NCBI GenBank assembly: GCA_004352715.1
Contig: SCFE01000108.1
Span: forward strand, 2,523 to 66,522
Length of the DNA: 64,000 nt
Origin: Hofstenia miamia
Taxonomy: Eukaryota; Xenacoelomorpha; Acoela
Direction of reading: 5' to 3'
The notes beneath the pieces are model-generated. The model saw only the letters and a program-made list of their open reading frames with translations. It was not told the DNA's origin and made no database searches. The number at the start of each line of letters is the position of its first letter. Positions within the stretch are counted from its first letter, which is position 1. The position numbers were made by a program, and so were the translations under genes. Below are positions 22,538-33,661 of this stretch, piece by piece.

Positions 22538-25000
22538 CATGCCCACCCGTCAATGGGGCTATAGAATTTAGTCCTCCAAAATAACTCTTTGCAGCTCAAT
22601 GAAAGACTTAGTGCATTTTACTAAAGCTATGGCATGAGGATCATTCCATGAGAGAATGTCCGAATATCTGGTGAGGCATGTCACATAGCACAGAGCTTCC
22701 AGTTGTGTGCTTACACATTTGGCAAAGTTATAAAATCAAGGATTTCCCATTCAATCAGAGATTAGAATGTTATTGCAAAGGTTGTTAAGTTTTCTATTAA
22801 ACAACAAGTAAAACTTAAGATATAATCTAAATCCCTTAATAGCAATTAGCAGTGTGAATTGTGCATCAAAGTCTGAAGCATGAGTGTCATCCTCTATGAT
22901 TTCTGTATTGGGATAAAAGAATTTAAAGAAACTCAGTAAGTTGGAATGATTTAATCTCATCAAAAAATATTGAGATGTTACATAGAAACAATTTCTTTGG
23001 TCATTGCTTCCAGATCAGAGATGTTTGCTCTCATCATTGTGATGAGTTTGATTCTCTTTGAGATGTTGTAATATTGTAAGGTTTCCTGAATTAAGTTAGA
23101 CCACATAAGGTCACCAATGCTGGAGAATAAAATTAAAGTTTGTGTTGGTAGCTTGGAGATACTTGATTTAATGTAATCAATTTGTTCAGAGAAAGGTTTA
23201 CCATTTTGAAATATGTGCTCTTGTGAGACATGACCATCACAGTAGAATTGGGAGGTACGTGTCATCTTCTATAATGTGTTTCAACTTAGACTGCTTGTAC
23301 TTATGGAATTGATTATTTTAATTAAGTCACCAATGTTGTTGACATATTAATCTTGATCAGGTAGTAGAATATTTACATGATGTTACTTACAATGTTTAGA
23401 TCTCCATGAAGTGTGTATCAAGGAAGATAGAATACAATAGTTATTTTCAATAGCAACACTAACTTCTAGTGACATGTGATTTGTGGGTATTATATCCAGC
23501 CATGTGATCCCTATGGTTACAGGATAATTCGCTTGTCCATGAACTATGTGCTCCCATAGGGAATTGGAAGGTAAGTGTTTGTGAAAACTTGATACATTTT
23601 CTTCTGAAATTCATAGCTTTGAGGATGTACATTCCACATCAAGCAGTTGAGAGTGAGGTTTCAGTAACATAATGATTTGATTTTTCATTAAACTCTCCAT
23701 AAATAAAATTTTCATAAGAGCTATGGAGTCAGTTTCCTTAATCACAGGAAATGGATGAGGAACTATAGTTGCTTGTGTTGGTTCTATGACAGTAACTCTC
23801 ATAAGATAATTAGTTAATTTTGATTTGATCCCACTGAATTTTCTTTGTACTGGTGTCTACTCCAAGTTTTTCAATGTTTTTGAAGTCAACTTGTTGTTGA
23901 TGACATGGCATTAACTGTAATTGTGTTGAGGTTAGAAACAATTCCTGCATTTGCATTGCAGAGATTGATTGTTGTTCAAGTTTGATTATTTCAATAGGAA
24001 TTCTTTCTATCCTGTCTTTTTTTGTCTTTGATGGATGATTGTATCTTACTATAGGAGCACTTAGGGTAGAGTGCATTGTGGTAGTTATAGAGTATTTTAT
24101 TTTTTATAACTAAAAGGCAACATTTAGATTTTTTATAGTAAGCATTGGTGGAATGTGGAGTTGGTTACTGTAGGGGAATGGTTGACAAAGGTGAAAATTC
24201 ATCTGTAACCATTGTGAATTTTGTGTCACTGGTAGCTCCCCACATGTACTTTCATACAGGTCTGATATGATATGGACATCTCAAGACTAAATTGTGAGTT
24301 TATTACTAATGAGCATAATTGGAAAGTTACCCAATGGGTTTTCATTGCTAATTACCTGACTATAATATTCTCAAATGTTAGCTAGGTATTTTTGGCTTGT
24401 GGCAACATTGGCAGTGAGGTTCCATATAAAAGCCCATTTTCAAGTTTAGCAGAGATAGGATTGATAGCTATTTTATGAAACTTGGTTTTTCTGAACTGTT
24501 CTTGTTTCTGTGTTGGAAAGAGGCAAGATTAATGTCGCATCTTCTGTTAAGTATATTGACATCAGGAGGTCAGGTTTCTTTGTAAAGTGTAGCATGGAAA
24601 TCAGTGTGATCTGACACTTCTAAGGAGTATAGCAATCATTCTACAGTATAATGATAAGTCTGTGAAGGAGATGCCATCATGATCACAGGCCAAGAATTAT
24701 TGGTAGGTCTATCTGCTTTAGTTGTTTTCCAAATGTTGTTAACCTTGTTGAGAGTGGATACAGATTTTGAGCATAAAAATGACACATGCTTATTTGTAAT
24801 AGTGTTTGGAGCATGTTTCTCTCTTATTAGATCATATATTTGAGTTTGGAGCAACAAATCTCCAGCTATACATTTGTCCACCATTAAGTGCATTAGAAAC
24901 ATGAAAATCATGCAACCAAGTATAGTGAAATTTTGCTGTTTTAGAATAAAGGAATTATCTAAACTAAGTTCTAATTGAAGCATAATTCAATAAAAAATAG
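22538..25000 (-). pseudogene. Third coding region downstream of integrase (env-like position), broken
   Basis: Four separate open segments (24983-24636, 24076-23810, 23802-23611 and 23265-22978) read on the element strand after the integrase and before the 3' LTR. They show a hydrophobic stretch (TILGCMIFMFLMHLM) and several Cys. In gypsy elements this position often holds an envelope-like gene, but no diagnostic cleavage site or fusion motif is recognised. Calling it envelope rests on position only. Confidence 0.4.
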
Positions 25001-25718
25001 AAAAATGCAACAAAGAAATTAAGATTGAAATAAAGAAGAACAAAAAGAAAAGAAATGTTTTGCTATTTTTCATTTAGTTTGCTTACAACTGATTTAATAA
25101 ATTGTATAGACAAATATCTGCTGTCAGCAGCTTTTTACAAAAATCAGTTTACAAAAAGCTCCATGCTTATTTTAGTCCTCATACATAAGACACACAGAAC
25201 TTCTATGTGCTACAATAGAAATTGTACAGATACAGGTACTTGTTTTCACTATCAATATGTTCATAAAATTTAGTTACTGTGAAACTTAGTTGATGATGAA
25301 ATAAATTCTTCAGAATTACATTTATCTTTATTCTTTACTGGTTTGATTTATTATTAAAATGCAAAGCTAAGCATTTCATGCAAAGTAGTGATCAGGAAAC
25401 CATGACAAGGACGACTATTGAGGTCTAAGTCCCTGATCAAGAAAGGCATTTAAGTTATGGATAGGTATAGAGTTGTTCTAATTGTGCTTAGCTCACTATC
25501 CACTGAGATCATTTACATGTAGTAAAAAATTTTAGAAAAGTGAAGTAGCCAACACTAGGATTATTATATCTTCATTTAGATCCAAATTCTACTGACAGTA
25601 ATTGACAGATAATTGAATGAATTTATTAGATGATTAGTTATCATATTTATATATAGGTTAGGAAACTTCTTTTTATTTAATAGTTGTATATAAGCTGAGT
25701 AGTATCATGTTTATTTAT

Positions 25719-25868
25719 TCACTGATAATTAGGGCACACCATAAAAATCTTTCCTCTTTGAGCTTGAGCTGAATCATCAGCAGCTGGGAACCTTGCAATG
25801 GATGGAATGTTGGTGAAGGGATCTGGCATCAGGCTGATGCCCATTACCAAGCTGGAGTTGGATGTTAC
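25719..25868 (-). CDS. Orphan candidate terminal exon inside the gypsy element
   Basis: A 50-codon segment (including TGA at 25721-25719) follows a splice-acceptor-like CTGTTTAG and is followed at once by AATAAATAAA, a polyadenylation-signal string. It encodes VTSNSSLVMG, then ISLMPDPFTNIPSIARFPAA, DDSAQAQRGK and a Cys near the end. It is much richer in GC than the surrounding element. No family is recognised. It could be a captured host exon, a spliced exon of the element's third gene, or a chance open frame. Confidence 0.3.
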   Translation of the reverse strand, partial: VTSNSSLVMGISLMPDPFTNIPSIARFPAADDSAQAQRGKIFMVCPNYQ

Positions 25869-26031
25869 CTAAACAGTAATCAGTTAAGAATTAACAGGAA
25901 CTAATATTAGTTATTTCTAAAGCAATTCTAAAGACTATGCAGTTTGGGAAGCTAGACATTGCCCCACAATAGTCAGATGGATAGATTATACGGTGGCAAG
26001 TCTAAGTGTGTCAGGCTAATGAAAGTGAGTT

Positions 26032-26470
26032 CTAACTGTGTTTGCGATGCGTCAGTGTATACAGTGTGACGTTCATAAGTGATAGGGCTTTCCTTTTCAA
26101 AATTGTTGATGCAATTGTTTGCGCTGTTTGATCAATAATAGGTATCATGTGTGCATACTTGGTGAAGTTGTCAACCATTACAAGGATGTATTGGTAGCCC
26201 TCATTGTCCTTGGACAATTGTTCAATATCAATGTGTATTATTTGATTTGGTGCTGATGATGTAATTTTTTGGAATTTGCTGCATTGTAAATGAAAGTGAA
26301 GAGTGTTAGTGATGACACATGTCTTACATTTATTTATTACGTCATATACTATTGCTCAAAGACCAAGACCAATATATTGTGTGTTTAATGTATTTTTGGT
26401 TTGGATGACGCCAATGTGGCCTCGTTCATTGAATTTGCGTGTTATTTCTCATTTTTAGTATTCAGGAAGT
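26032..26470 (-). pseudogene. Gypsy integrase, zinc-binding domain and start of catalytic core
   Basis: Integrase joins element DNA to the target. The N-terminal HHCC-type region is seen as ERGHIGVIQTKNTL followed by INKCKTC. The core begins with the IHIDIEQLSKDNEGYQ block, giving the first catalytic Asp, then VMVDNFTKY. The frame then stops; the second Asp and Glu blocks are not found downstream, so the core is truncated near 26060. Confidence 0.75.
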
Positions 26471-26821
26471 GCAATTTCATTATGATGCTTATTTGTATAA
26501 AGAGAAGACTATATTAGTTGTTAGTTGCCATTTGTAGGAATTAAAATATTTAGATAATGTTTTTTTAATTGTGTATCTGGATGTTTCAGTTTATTAATGA
26601 TTTGTGTTAATTGCATATCGTTTTTCTGGTGTTTTATTATTTCTATTTCTGATATTTCCTCTTTAAGTTGAATGGGAAATATCGGGTGCCCTTGTCTATC
26701 AGTGTTTATGATAGGGAGATTATCATATGTTGATTTTGAGATAAAGGGAAATGGACCTTATCAAATTTTTTTGTGTTGTCCTGATGGTACTGAGTAAGAG
26801 CTGTCATTAAATTTGCATTAG

Positions 26822-27639
26822 CCCAGATAACAATTTTGGTTGTTTTTACGTTGTTTATGGTTGTTTCATTCTTTTGGTTGTTGCAGCAACCATTAACATC
26901 ATAATAACAACCATTAATACTAATTTGAGCAACTAAAAATGTGATAATTTAAGATTCAAGCAGATGCTTGCAAATAGAACTCACTTCATCATTTTGATTA
27001 CTAGATCATTTTTATATAAAGAACAGAATTGCAAAAAGCCTTTTTGAAATATTAAAATTGTGAAAAATTATAATATACTTGGTAAGCGAATTTTCAAAAT
27101 AATTTATTCATGAATATTTGGACACCTTCAAATTATCTGTCAGATAAAAAAGTTACATTTGAGCAGAAGAGATTCTTTACGATTTAAAAAAAGTATTATT
27201 TCAAAATTTTACCTAACTTTAAAAGTTTAAATTTTTGTTAAATTTGGCATATTTTTATGCTTATGGTTATCATTTAAAATCAAGACATTCATTCAAAATT
27301 TCAGCAAATATTGTATTTAATGTATTTATTGTATTACTGTTCTGCCCTTTGTTGGGCTTGTGTTAGTTTAAACAGCAATGTTTGAACTGATTATCAATAT
27401 AAATTTCATGTATTGCATATAAAAGTAGTGCTAGAACAATCATGGTCAACATAAAATAATGTTGTTGCGACCTAAAAATAGTGCTTTTTTTCAGAAAAAA
27501 CAACCAAAAAGCAACCTAATGTGACGTTGTTGGAACAATGTTGTTTAGACCAGTCAAAAGGGTACCATTTCAATGTTAAAACAACCATAAAAAAACAACC
27601 AAAAAACAACGTTGTTTAGACCAAAATTTGTTATCTGGG
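26822..27639. mobile_element. MITE with CCCAGATAACAA termini
   Basis: The left end reads CCCAGATAACAATTTTGG and the right end, inverted, CCCAGATAACAAATTTTGG. Both are followed by GGTTGTTT-rich inverted tracts. At 818 bp it splits the gypsy element between RNase H and integrase. No coding frame. Superfamily not assigned. Confidence 0.82.
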
Positions 27640-27749
27640 AGTATGCTGTTTCCCTTTTCGATAAAAGATGATAAATTTGAAATTTGTTAGATATTTGATC
27701 CAACAAGCTATTATGTTGGAGCGATCACCTGAAAATTTCTTTAGCTAAC

Positions 27750-28402
27750 TGAGCCCAGAATTGGTAGTATGAGCTGTAAAATGTGACTGACCAAGCAAGA
27801 TTGGCGAAATTTTTTAAGGCTTTCAACATAAGAGCAAGTATTTTGTCTTTGGTGGACCCATAGTTAAGCACTGTTGGTTTGAGTTTTGACTAAAAAATTG
27901 AATGGAGATTTGGTACGATTGATGAATTGGCTTAATGTAGCACCTATTGCAAGGGAGCTAGCGTCAGAATTGATGATGAACTCCTTGGAGAAGTTGGGTG
28001 TATTTAAGCTTGGTAATTTATTTAATTCGGTTTCCAATTTATTGAGTTCAGTTTGGTGTTGCCATGACCATTCAAAAGGCACTTTACCTTTTGATAAATT
28101 TTACATGTGAATAGTCTTATCCGATATATTAGATATAAATGCTTGGTAATAGTTAAAGAAAGCTAATATTTGCTGTAGATCTTTTTTGTTGTTCAGAGGT
28201 AAAATTTTATTTATTGTAGATCGGGCATCTTTTAAACTGATTTTATTTTGCTGAATTTGGCGCCCTAGTAACATTACAGATTGTTGAAATAATTTACATT
28301 TTTGCTGCTAATTTTTAAGCCAGATTGTGTCAATAAATGTAATCTTATCTAACTTATTAATGCGCTCATCAATGGTTTTTGATGCAATTATATATGTGGT
28401 GA
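27750..28402 (-). pseudogene. Gypsy RT 3' part and RNase H
   Basis: RT continues from the MITE at 28403 with TYIIASKTIDERINKLDKI (28395-28340), the thumb side of the palm. RNase H follows with FEWSWQHQTELNKL and FIINSDASSLAIGATL (28.05-27.95 kb), the latter giving the first RNase H Asp. The segment where the RT YxDD box belongs reads TYIIASKT with no Asp pair. Confidence 0.72.
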
Positions 28403-28755
28403 CCAGACTTGTCAATGAGCCGAGCTTCTCCTGATCTGAGCCGAGCTTGAGCACAGTATTTGATATACAATGAGCCTATTTTAGGCAAAGCAAGCTTATA
28501 GTTCTGCTTGTTAATTTGATGATGGAGATTGTTCTTATTTTTTGCAGACAGTATACCTTCCCTATATAATCTTATTTATGAAATGTTTATTAAATAATAG
28601 AAAGAGCTATGTAAAAAATTATTTGAGAACAATATTTTTAAAAAAAACGAGCTAAAACGAGACTCATTCAAAAATTTTATGTGGCAAGCAGAGCTGAACT
28701 TACATGAAATTTAAATGAGTCGAGCTTGGAAATGTTGGCTTGTTGACAAGTTTGG
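28403..28755. mobile_element. MITE copy 1 with CCAGACTTGTCAATGAGCC ends
   Basis: The left end CCAGACTTGTCAATGAGCC matches the inverted right end (CCAAACTTGTCAACAAGCC). It sits exactly inside the RT gene. Flanks GTCGCC and GTCACC suggest a short diverged target duplication. A second copy is at 31873-32195. Confidence 0.82.
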
Positions 28756-29240
28756 CGGCGACATCATCTTCTAAATTGTTAATGAATGTTTGTAGTATTT
28801 TAGTGGCGTAATGTTGGAAGGTTGCTGGGCATTGCATTGCCCAAAAGCCATATAAAGACACTCGAAAAGACCATATGGTGTGATAAAAGCTATTTTCTCA
28901 ATATCTGATTTGTGCATTGGAATTGGCCAATAGGCTTTGCACAAGCTGTATACAATATTTCGTCAATATGCGGTAAAGGAAAGGCATCCTTTTTTGTTAT
29001 GTTGTTTAGCTTTCTAAAATTGATGCAAAGCCAATACTTGTCATTTTGTATCACGAAGACAGTTGGTGATGCATATGGGCTTTTGGATGATTGTATTTTA
29101 CCATTGTTAAGTAAATCAGTAATAAGTTTAGAATATTCCTGTTTAAGATGTTCTGGTACAGGATAGACTGTTTGCTGTATTTGTGGTCTTGATGCAGTGC
29201 TCATCTCTGATGGCTTTGCCAATGCTGGTGGTATCAAAAT
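28756..29240 (-). pseudogene. Gypsy reverse transcriptase, fingers and palm
   Basis: The segment starting near 29200 encodes VYPVPEHLKQEYSKLI, IQSSKSPYASPTVFV, LCINFRKLNNITKKD and AFPLPHIDEIL, the classic early RT blocks of Ty3/gypsy. After a frame change, FWAMQCPATFQH and NNLEDDV lead to the MITE at 28755. Reverse transcriptase copies element RNA into DNA; this copy cannot. Confidence 0.85.
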
Positions 29241-30060
29241 TAAATATGGATAAATGGTTTTTCAATACCAAATTCAAATAATTTATTTGTTCTAAAGTTA
29301 GATGAGGATGTGTGGTTTTATTATTTTCTGGCGTCATAGTGTCATTGTTTTTATTATCTGGTGTTTCCAATGATAATAGAGGTTTTGGTTTGCTTTTTAT
29401 TAAGTTAACAATTGGTGATGCGAAAATTTTTATATTGGATGGTAACCAAATTACGACTTTTATTCAAAATAGCGATGGTGACTTTATTATCATGGCTTTT
29501 TAATATCGAAGCAAGAATTACGACTTTTTAGAGTGCAAACCCTGATGATTGTCAATGATGATATCAGAGTGTATTGGGATTTTTTACGCCAAAGGGATAA
29601 AACGTCAACTAAGAAGTTAGATTATAGTGGCTTTGACAGGATGTAGTGTAATGGATTGATAGTTAATAGCTTGTAAAAGTGTGGTAATATTTGTGTTCTT
29701 CAGTTAGTGTTTTATCCTGGAAATTAATTATGGGGCAACTGTATTTTTCTAGGAAGTCCTGGCTGAGGATTAACTCGTAAGGATGTGCGTGGTTTGTTAT
29801 GTCAACAATGAATGGGTCACACATGAACTTATTGTTAGCAATTGTGAAATCTAATGATTTGATTAACCCTTTAGTATCAATGTAATCGCCAGAAGCATTG
29901 ATGAGATGATGGTTGTGGGATTCAATATCATTTCTTGTGATGCTGATTAAATTAGTGCACATATCCAAAATAATAGAAACAGATGCATCAGTGTCTACAG
30001 TTGCCTGGACAATGACTCTGTTAATAGTTATATGTATGGTTTTTCTATTTAATGATGTCG
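29241..30060 (-). pseudogene. Gypsy aspartic protease and PR-RT linker
   Basis: The retropepsin-like segment reads VQATVDTDASVSIIL near 29981-30005, then IVDITNHAHPYELIL and SQDFLEKY. The active site of retroviral-type proteases is Asp-Thr/Ser-Gly; here the Gly is replaced by Asp. A stop-rich stretch (29.66-29.37 kb) leads towards RT. Confidence 0.7.
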
Positions 30061-30357
30061 TTACTAGGATATGATGTGCTCAGCTGAGAGTCAGTGCTCT
30101 TATTTGTTTAAATCATCTTTGTTCTCTGTGTTGGAATCATAGATGTTGCTATCGTCTGTGTAATAGCATCTTTGATCAGAGATTAAGTGTATTGTTTTAG
30201 TGCAGTTGAGACTATTATGCCCCCTTTCTCCACACTTCTTGCAGAAAACTTTGTTAATATTTATTGCCTTAGGTGATTTATCAGAATTTTTTGTTCTTGT
30301 TTACTTTTAGAATCAGCATTTGTAGATAAAGGTTTTATAAGAAGTTTGGTTGTCTTA

Positions 30358-30568
30358 GGCCACTGTTAGACTAGTGATTGGTTCAAAAGTGATCTATCAC
30401 ATTTTGATTGAATCGCACATCTAACCACCCCAGATAATTAGCGATGTGACGATCATGAAGAAATCGTGCGCATTCGATTTCCTTGTAATCATCACGTCGC
30501 TAATTAGGTGGTTAGACATTCAAATGTGATAGATCGCTTTTGAAACAATCACTAGTCTAACCGTGGCC
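30358..30568. mobile_element. Hairpin MITE, PIF/Harbinger-like (TTA target duplication)
   Basis: Near-perfect hairpin. The left end is GGCCACTGTTAGACTAGTG, the right end inverts to GGCCACGGTTAGACTAGTG, and both are flanked by TTA (30355-30357 and 30569-30571). A 3 bp TWA duplication is the PIF/Harbinger hallmark. It lies inside gag, just before the zinc knuckle. Two relatives are at 50319-50686. Confidence 0.88.
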
Positions 30569-31605
30569 TTAGATGTAAAAGTAAATGCAGTATTGCCCAT
30601 TTTAATTTGGTTTGATATTTTTGAATAATTGTCAATTTAGAGTTTAGCCTCGACGGCTTTCTTGATGAATGTTGGTAGTTTATCTTTGGAACCGCATTTT
30701 TGTTAAAATTGGCGTCAAATTGATAATGGCATAGCGTATGTGATGTGAGTAAACAAATCATGTGAAGAATACTCTGTTGAGGTTCTACTGAGCCTATAGA
30801 GTCGTTCGACTTGCAATATATATTCTTCTATAACATGGTCTTTCTTGTTCGTAGTGTTATTCAAAAGTATCTTATACTGATTGTAAGCAGTGGGTGCATG
30901 GAAATTATTGTAAAAGTTTTGACTTAGTAAACTGTAGTTTGACTTAATTGAGGTATCTAGCATGAGATAGTAGTTGTAAGCTTTCCTGATGAGAAAGCTG
31001 AGAAATTGAGCAAGTGCATGTTCCTAGGCTGCACATTGTACTATTAAATTTTGTTTGTACAAAAAGAAACATTCTTCAAAAGTTGGAGAGGTTTCATCAG
31101 CCTTTCTAGAGAATTTTCACAGTGGCATTCTAAATTTAAGATTGTCATCAATAGCTGATACCAGTAGTTTAGCATTGGATTTTCTAGATTTTGTAATTTA
31201 TCATTAATTGAATCAAGTTTGTTATTTAATTGTCGAATTATAGGATTATCTGGAATCGGGGACTGATACCATTTCGATAAAGAGTTGTCAATTGGAATAG
31301 GCGTCGATTGAGAAAAATAATTTTTACAAGTGGTAGGGAACTGATGTACACGATGTCCTAAATTGTTTGCATTTGGATCGGGTATTTTAGCAATTTTAGG
31401 AGTTGCTACATTTTGACATAATTGCAAACTAGTTAACTGTGTTCAAGTTTCTTCTTTTTTCTTTTTGTAATGCTGCATTTTCTGCTTCCTGAGAGATTAG
31501 TTGTTCTGTGATTTGTATATTTTGAAATTTGCACTGATCAACTTGTTTCAATAAATTTGTGTTTGTCTTTAATAATTTGAATTTTTTGTGATTCGCCATT
31601 TCAAT

Positions 31606-31873
31606 CTCTTTTTGGAGATTACTGTTCTTTTCTACTAATTTGTGGAACTTAAGAAGGATTGCGCGGTTGTCCTTCTTTAATTGGTTGCAATTGGCTTGTA
31701 GGTCAATTTTGTTTGGTTAAGTAAATTTATTTCATCATGAAGGGATTGGTTTACTTGATCGATTTGGCGTTTTCGATCGGCATGAGGTCGATTTTTTCAC
31801 TAAGTTCGGTAAATTATTTTCAAGGAATGCGATTTGCTCGAGGAGTTCTTCTTGAGTACGTACATCTTCAGAT
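31606..31873 (-). repeat. Gag segmental duplication, copy 1
   Basis: It aligns with 32218-32500 over its whole length, with shared blocks such as TTGTGGAACTTAAGA and GGTTGTCCTTCTTTA and the shared end ACATCTTCAGAT. The copies flank the MITE at 31873-32195. Confidence 0.85.
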
Positions 31874-32195
31874 CAGAGTATTGGATATACAATGAACCCA
31901 AAACAAGGCTTTTTTAAGCAAACCAAATTTATAGTGCTGCTTGTTAATTTGATTATGCAGATTTTTCTGATTTTTTCATTCAATATTCCTTACTTATAAT
32001 CGTATTTTAGAAATGTTTATTAAATAATATGAAGAGCAATTGAAAAAATTCTGAGAGCACAATATTTTTAAAAAAATACTGAGCTGAAACGAGCTCATTG
32101 AAAGATTTTCTGTTGCGAGCCAAGCCTAGCCGAACTTACTCAAAATTTAAATGAGCTGAGCCAATCTTAGAAATTACGGCTCATTGACAAGTCTG
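31873..32195. mobile_element. MITE copy 2, truncated at the left
   Basis: Same family and orientation as 28403-28755. It keeps the right terminus GGCTCATTGACAAGTCTG, which inverts to the left end of copy 1, but its own left terminus is lost and it starts inside the element at GATCAGAG. Confidence 0.78.
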
Positions 32196-32217
32196 TTTCA
32201 AGCAAATACCACGTAAG

Positions 32218-32500
32218 TTTCTTTTTGGAGATTAATGTTCTTTTCTTTTAATTTGTGGAACTTAAGACAGACTGCATGGTTGTCCTTCTTTAGTTGGTTG
32301 CAATTGGCTTCTAGGTCAATTTTTTCTGGTTAAGTGAATTAATTTCATCACAAAGGGATTGGTTTGCTTTGTGGATTTGGTTGAATCACCTGGCACTTTC
32401 AATCTGTATGAGCTCAAATTTCTCACTAAGTTCAGTAAAATTATTTTCAAGGAATGCAATTCACTCAAGGAGTTTTTCTTGAGTACTTACATCTTCAGAT
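32218..32500 (-). repeat. Gag segmental duplication, copy 2
   Basis: Partner of 31606-31873. Visible sequence differences throughout indicate that the duplication is not an assembly artefact. Confidence 0.85.
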
Positions 32501-32840
32501 GCTGGTGGGATCTGACTGGCTTTCTCGGGAGAGGATTTTGATTTCTGACTTCTTGTATTAAGCATTCTAATTCTTTTAAGTTAAGAGGACTTTGACTGGT
32601 GAACTTAATTGACTGTTGTAATCATAACTAAGTAGCCTAGCTAGGCTTTACTGCAATTCTAAAAAAATGCTAACTTCTTGACGGCACATTGAGAAACAAT
32701 AGTTTCACCTGCAGTCCAATCATAGAAATATTCCATTTTTTCTTAATAGGGTTCAACATCTTCTTGTTGGTTAATTCGGAGCTTCCACTGACAGCAGTAT
32801 ACAGCAGTTAAATATGATGAAACAATACATGTATTCTGAG

Positions 32841-32857
32841 TCCTGCGGTGGTCGCCA
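32841..32857 (-). promoter_or_regulatory. Primer-binding site of the gypsy element
   Basis: On the element strand TGGCGACCACCGCAGGA follows the LTR terminal CA directly. It starts with TGG, the complement of a tRNA 3' CCA end, as a PBS should. The tRNA is not identified. Confidence 0.75.
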
Positions 32858-33661
32858 TGTGGCATTGGTGAGAAATCAGCATGCATTCCTACTATTCTAT
32901 CTTATTGAGAGTTTCAAGCTGATTCATGGATTGGCCGATACTACAAATAATTAACTATCCTCCTGCCATTATACCCTTTCTTAATAAAAGTTAAGAATAA
33001 ACAGGAGATCGTGTTATTGAAGATAAACTTTTAGAAGAGTCACATAAGACTAGACCCCTAATTAGATTAAGAGTAAAGAAGCCCTAACTCTTGGGGGCAA
33101 GTGGTAAACCTAAGTGCTAAGTAAAATAACCTACACTCAGTGCATTCCTCACCTAGCGCAATTTAGGTGAAAGCATTAATAACAATTTTAATAATGAATG
33201 ACAAGCAGTACAAACACCCTAGCCGTATACATAACCTAAGTTAAAGGATATACCAGTCTACTCGTCCGCCGTCTGGGTGCCCCTTAGCTACGCAATTGAA
33301 AATTAGAAAAACATAATTTAGTAAAAAACAAAACAAGAGAAAATAAAATTAAAACGAATTTACTAAGAATAATTCGAAGAAGAAATAAATTGAACAAAAC
33401 TTGGATATATATACAAAATTAACCGGTCTCTGTAAACAAAAGCATACTATGACATTATAGGCAAATACGTGGCAGGTACAAAATTGCTTTCTGATTCAAT
33501 TTTACCGCTTTTCAAAATTAGCAGATATTCAAACTAAAATATAAATAGCACAGTTTTCACTTTGCCAAATTACAATTGGAAATAATTGGTAATAATATAA
33601 TTGAAATTGTAATTAAATTAAATAATGAAAGCTCCAAGCATGTAGAAATGTCATTATGCCA
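32858..33661 (-). repeat. 5' LTR of the gypsy element
   Basis: 804 bp, with TGGCAT at its start (33661) and GCCACA at its end (32858) on the element strand. It contains two segments (about 32905-32965 and 33057-33105) missing from the 3' LTR. Confidence 0.88.

Larger units (their letters stand above)
30100..32565 (-). pseudogene. Gypsy gag region, broken
   Basis: Gag would start at ATG 32565-32563 (MLNTRSQKSKSS), about 275 bp past the PBS, with a coiled-coil-prone segment that stops twice. A duplicated block and a MITE follow (31.6-32.5 kb). Capsid-like text includes YILQVERLYRLSRTS at about 30.8 kb. The nucleocapsid zinc knuckle is CKKCGERGHNSLNC at 30202-30243 (CX2CX4HX4C, intact). Several stops and frame changes make it non-functional. 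Confidence 0.78.
21372..33661 (-). mobile_element. Ty3/gypsy LTR retrotransposon with third-ORF region, multiply invaded
   Basis: A complete but defective element. It has a 5' LTR at 32858-33661, PBS, gag, protease, RT, RNase H, integrase, an extra downstream coding region, and a 3' LTR at 21372-22537. All coding regions carry stops and frame changes, and five MITE-type insertions lie inside. No convincing target duplication is visible (GAAAA on the left, TAATA on the right). Confidence 0.88.

Noticed and set aside
22978-24983. Firm call of the third gypsy region as an envelope gene
   Set aside because: Position fits, but no cleavage site, fusion peptide or conserved Cys pattern is recognisable; kept only as env-like position.
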